DNA of 64,000 nt from Bryobacteraceae bacterium (lineage in GTDB: Bacteria > Acidobacteriota > Terriglobia > Bryobacterales > Bryobacteraceae), in NCBI GenBank assembly GCA_026129905.1, contig JAHCHE010000013.1, forward strand, positions 1 to 64,000. Direction: 5' to 3'. This document shows positions 62,035-64,000 of this stretch, one piece after another. The notes below the pieces were generated by a model. The model did no database searches. It was given only the letters and a program-made list of their open reading frames with translations, and was not told where the DNA came from. Both the position numbers and the translations under genes were made by a program. The stretch's first letter is position 1; each line of letters opens with the position of its first letter.

Positions 62035-63069
62035 TCAGATTCCTTCGATCGCCGTGTTGGCGTGCGATGCGAGTCGGGTTTCGTTGAGGGCATAAGCATA
62101 GATGGCCACTTCCTGAATTCTTCCGGCAAAGGGATAGAGCTTCTGATTCGGTCCCGGAAAAGGTGTGAACAGCGATCGCCGGACGTCGGTGATCCCGATG
62201 AACAGATCGACGCCGGAAGCGGCCTTGTACGGCGCGAGATTGAGTTCGTATTTGAAATGATCGAGCTTGCGATCCTTGGTGTACATGTACAGGAACGCCT
62301 TGGTCCCGTCATAGGTCACGGCGAGGTAAGCGGGGACGGGGAGCACTTCCGGTCCGCGGTTCCGCTCGGCGGGCGGCGGCAGCGGCGTCTCATCCTTATA
62401 GGGTGTAACTTCGGTCAGCGGCTTAAACGTGGTCCCGAGGCCGTTTCCCACCCAGAGCTGCCAGTGATACGGCGTGTTGGGGTTGTTCATGTCGGCGGGA
62501 CCGGCGTACAGAGCGTAGCCGAACCGTTTCCGCGTGTTCGGCTGAGCGGGATCGGGGCTCGACGATTCGATGAGGCAGTAGTATTTCCCGAGCACATTCA
62601 GGTTCCACTCGGGGAAGACGAGCGCCTCGAGCGTGAACTGGGGCGGGTTGAGCTGGCCGGCGTACGGCACGCGCGCGAATGCTCCTTGTACGCGTACCGA
62701 GGTCGCCGCCGTGTCCGAGGCCAGCAGGGTCGGCGGCCCGCCGACTCCCAGTTGGAGCACGATCGGGTTGGCGGCGGGCGAGCGGCGCTGGGCGTCGGCG
62801 GGCAGCGGGTTCGGCTCCTTGCCATACACGCCGTCGGGCGAGCCTGCCACCTGGTTCTTAGCGGCGGTTCCCGTGGTTTCGTTCAGCCGCCAGTATCCGG
62901 CAGGATTGTCGTTCTTGACTTCCTGCGGGTAGGGAATGCCGAACGTGGGTTCGGGGGGCGGCGGTTCCCCGGGTTCCGTCGTGCCGAACGAACCGCAACC
63001 CGAGAACCGGAACAGCAGTAGAACCGCGAGCGCGGCCAGAGGGGTCAGCAGCAGGTAGTATTCGTTCAA
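62035..63069 (-). CDS. Membrane/lipid-anchored protein with one LamG-like domain
   Basis: About 344 residues. NEYYLLLTPLAALAVLLLFR then FSGCG parallels the double-LamG protein. A Pro/Glu linker (EPGEPPPPEPTF) leads to a LamG domain with AGYWRLNETTGTAAKNQV, SVRVQGAFARVPY, FTLEALVFPEWNLN and YPFAGRIQEVAIYAYAL. Start: TTG at 63069 lies six bases after GGGAGG and aligns exactly with the ATG of the paralogue (MSEWYLLL versus [TTG]NEYYLLL); the ATG at 63075 touches the ribosome site. The TTG overlaps the TGA of the Lgt-like gene, so the pair is coupled. Confidence 0.85.
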   Translation of the reverse strand: MNEYYLLLTPLAALAVLLLFRFSGCGSFGTTEPGEPPPPEPTFGIPYPQEVKNDNPAGYWRLNETTGTAAKNQVAGSPDGVYGKEPNPLPADAQRRSPAANPIVLQLGVGGPPTLLASDTAATSVRVQGAFARVPYAGQLNPPQFTLEALVFPEWNLNVLGKYYCLIESSSPDPAQPNTRKRFGYALYAGPADMNNPNTPYHWQLWVGNGLGTTFKPLTEVTPYKDETPLPPPAERNRGPEVLPVPAYLAVTYDGTKAFLYMYTKDRKLDHFKYELNLAPYKAASGVDLFIGITDVRRSLFTPFPGPNQKLYPFAGRIQEVAIYAYALNETRLASHANTAIEGI

Positions 63070-63704
63070 GGCCATCCTCCCAACCAGACGAACAGCAGAG
63101 CCGCGGCCGACAGCGTCGCGCAACCGGCCGATACGGCCCGGTTAAGGCTTACGGTCCCGATTCGGGCGATCGTTTCCCGCCGCGATTCGAGAATGAACCG
63201 CCCAGCCCCGTAAGCGGCCAGCGCAGCGAGAAAGAGCGCGCCGTCGAAAGGCAGGCGGTCCGAGACGGCCAGCGCTCCGCACAGAATCGACGCGGCCAGC
63301 CCCGCCTCCAGAAGCTGAAGGGGAAATCGCGACCGGCCCGCGCAACAGCCGTTCAGCAGGCAGCCGATCTTCGTGAAGATCATCCCTACCAGGAGGCAGA
63401 CGGCGGCGGCATCCCAGAAGGCGCCCAGCGGTAAATGGAAGGCTTTCGCCAGTGGCAGCGAGGTCAGCAGCGCCCCGGCGAGACCGCCAAAGAGCGCCGC
63501 GCCTGCGTCGGACTTGCGCAGTATCCGGCCCGGCTGCCGGCGGTAAACGGACCAGTGGAGGCCGACGAACAGCAGCCTGGCCCCCAGCATGGCGGGCAAT
63601 GCCAGCAGCAGCATCGCCGCGTTGACTCGCGCAGGATCCAGGCCCCGCGAGCCCGCCCAAACTGTTCCACTGAGAATACCGGCCACGATGCCCAGGTACA
63701 GCAT
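63066..63704 (-). CDS. Divergent Lgt-like prolipoprotein diacylglyceryl transferase
   Basis: 212 residues with about six membrane helices. ALFGGLAGALLTSLPLAKAF and GMIFTKIGCLLNGCCAGR, then PLQLLEAG, follow the core of Lgt (canonical HGGL and GRIGNFINGELYGR). Here the core Arg is Lys, Asn is Cys, and the HGG His is absent, so it belongs to the 'GCLxxGCCxG' subgroup of Lgt-like proteins; whether it transfers diacylglycerol is uncertain. It is about 50 residues shorter than E. coli Lgt and starts without a Shine-Dalgarno at the ATG 63704 (an earlier non-standard start is possible). Coupled to the LamG gene. Confidence 0.8.
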   Translation of the reverse strand: MLYLGIVAGILSGTVWAGSRGLDPARVNAAMLLLALPAMLGARLLFVGLHWSVYRRQPGRILRKSDAGAALFGGLAGALLTSLPLAKAFHLPLGAFWDAAAVCLLVGMIFTKIGCLLNGCCAGRSRFPLQLLEAGLAASILCGALAVSDRLPFDGALFLAALAAYGAGRFILESRRETIARIGTVSLNRAVSAGCATLSAAALLFVWLGGWP

Positions 63705-63787
63705 CGCAACGTACGGCCGGAACCTGGCGCCCGTAAACCCTCCCCCTCCGTTCCGTTCGTCGAGCGGTGATCAATCATACCAGCGCT

Positions 63788-64000
63788 TCAGCGAAGAAAC
63801 AAGAGCGAAAGCGGGACGCCGCACGTAATGGCGACATCGGCGAGGTTGAACACCGGCCACCAGCCGAGATTGACAAAGTCGGTGATGGCGCCCCGCCGGA
63901 GACGGTCGAAAAGATTGCTGGCTGCGCCGCCGATGGCCGCACCGAGGCCGATCTGCGCGGGCAGCCGCTGGAAGAACCCCGAGGAGGCGGCTAGCACGAT
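63788..64000 (-). CDS. lspA: Lipoprotein signal peptidase (signal peptidase II), C-terminal part
   Basis: About 71 residues to the window edge; the frame is open beyond it. [19 protein letters not shown] carries the first catalytic Asp (NLxDR) and [16 protein letters not shown] the second (FNxADxxI), the signature of the aspartic peptidase that cuts lipoprotein signal peptides before the lipid-modified Cys. Full proteins are about 160 residues. It lies 83 bases upstream of the Lgt-like gene on the same strand. Confidence 0.93.
   Translation of the reverse strand: MVLAASSGFFQRLPAQIGLGAAIGGAASNLFDRLRRGAITDFVNLGWWPVFNLADVAITCGVPLSLLFLR

Noticed and set aside
1-64000. CRISPR arrays, tRNA or rRNA genes, riboswitches
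   Set aside because: No regularly spaced repeats, no cloverleaf with a CCA-type end, no rRNA conserved segments and no riboswitch core were recognised by eye; covariance-model searches would be decisive.

Overview
The window reads as chromosomal DNA of a GC-rich soil acidobacterium of the Solibacter/Bryobacter type (order Bryobacterales). The best evidence is two adjacent secreted proteins (55964-57553 and 57602-59245) with the 'NAASY ... SIFGxNLA ... LPTxLGGTSVTV' architecture that I know mainly from Solibacter-like genomes, plus many secreted enzymes, BNR propellers, LamG proteins and Gfo/Idh/MocA dehydrogenases. Genus is inference; no rRNA, tRNA or CRISPR array was seen.

Layout. 1-860: relics of two unrelated genes joined out of frame. 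968-9822: housekeeping block (lipoprotein, polA, lpxC-pgsA, membrane protein, MdlA-like ABC exporter, OmpA-like lipoprotein). 10191-11787: small accessory island with a HicBA pair and, between two 52-bp direct repeats, a tyrosine phosphatase/ParB-like pair; the right repeat is the 3' end of a LysR gene. 11737-18794: LysR regulator divergent from gltBD, with a good promoter and a LysR-type dyad between them. 18864-26144: HigA-like antitoxin, BNR propeller, hpt with a cytidylate-kinase-like/nuclease-like fusion gene, purple acid phosphatase, TPR lipoprotein. 26388-27940: decayed IS4-family transposase abutting a 4'-phosphopantetheinyl transferase that has lost its N-terminal half. 28000-45577: carbohydrate block (Gfo/Idh enzymes, two fucose-isomerase-like proteins, LacI regulator, GH42 beta-galactosidase, GH51 arabinofuranosidase) with homoserine kinase embedded and a NosL-like protein and an M14 peptidase at its end. 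45687-51514: metallopeptidase plus two tandem paralogous secreted proteins of unknown function. 51600-59245: cell-surface/secreted cluster and one decayed NAASY fragment. 59561-64000: five genes on the minus strand: lspA (partial) - lgt-like - LamG protein - coiled-coil protein - double-LamG protein.

The last block is the most interesting. Two LamG proteins share an almost identical N-terminal membrane segment ending in F-[SA]-G-C, a possible lipobox, and sit directly downstream of a divergent Lgt-like enzyme and a signal peptidase II. This suggests a dedicated lipoprotein-maturation and surface-display module, with the coiled-coil/Cys-rich protein as a probable partner. The carbohydrate block looks like degradation of plant galactan/arabinan (GH42, GH51) followed by sugar isomerisation and oxidation, with the LacI protein as the likely local regulator; no dedicated transporter is visible in the window.
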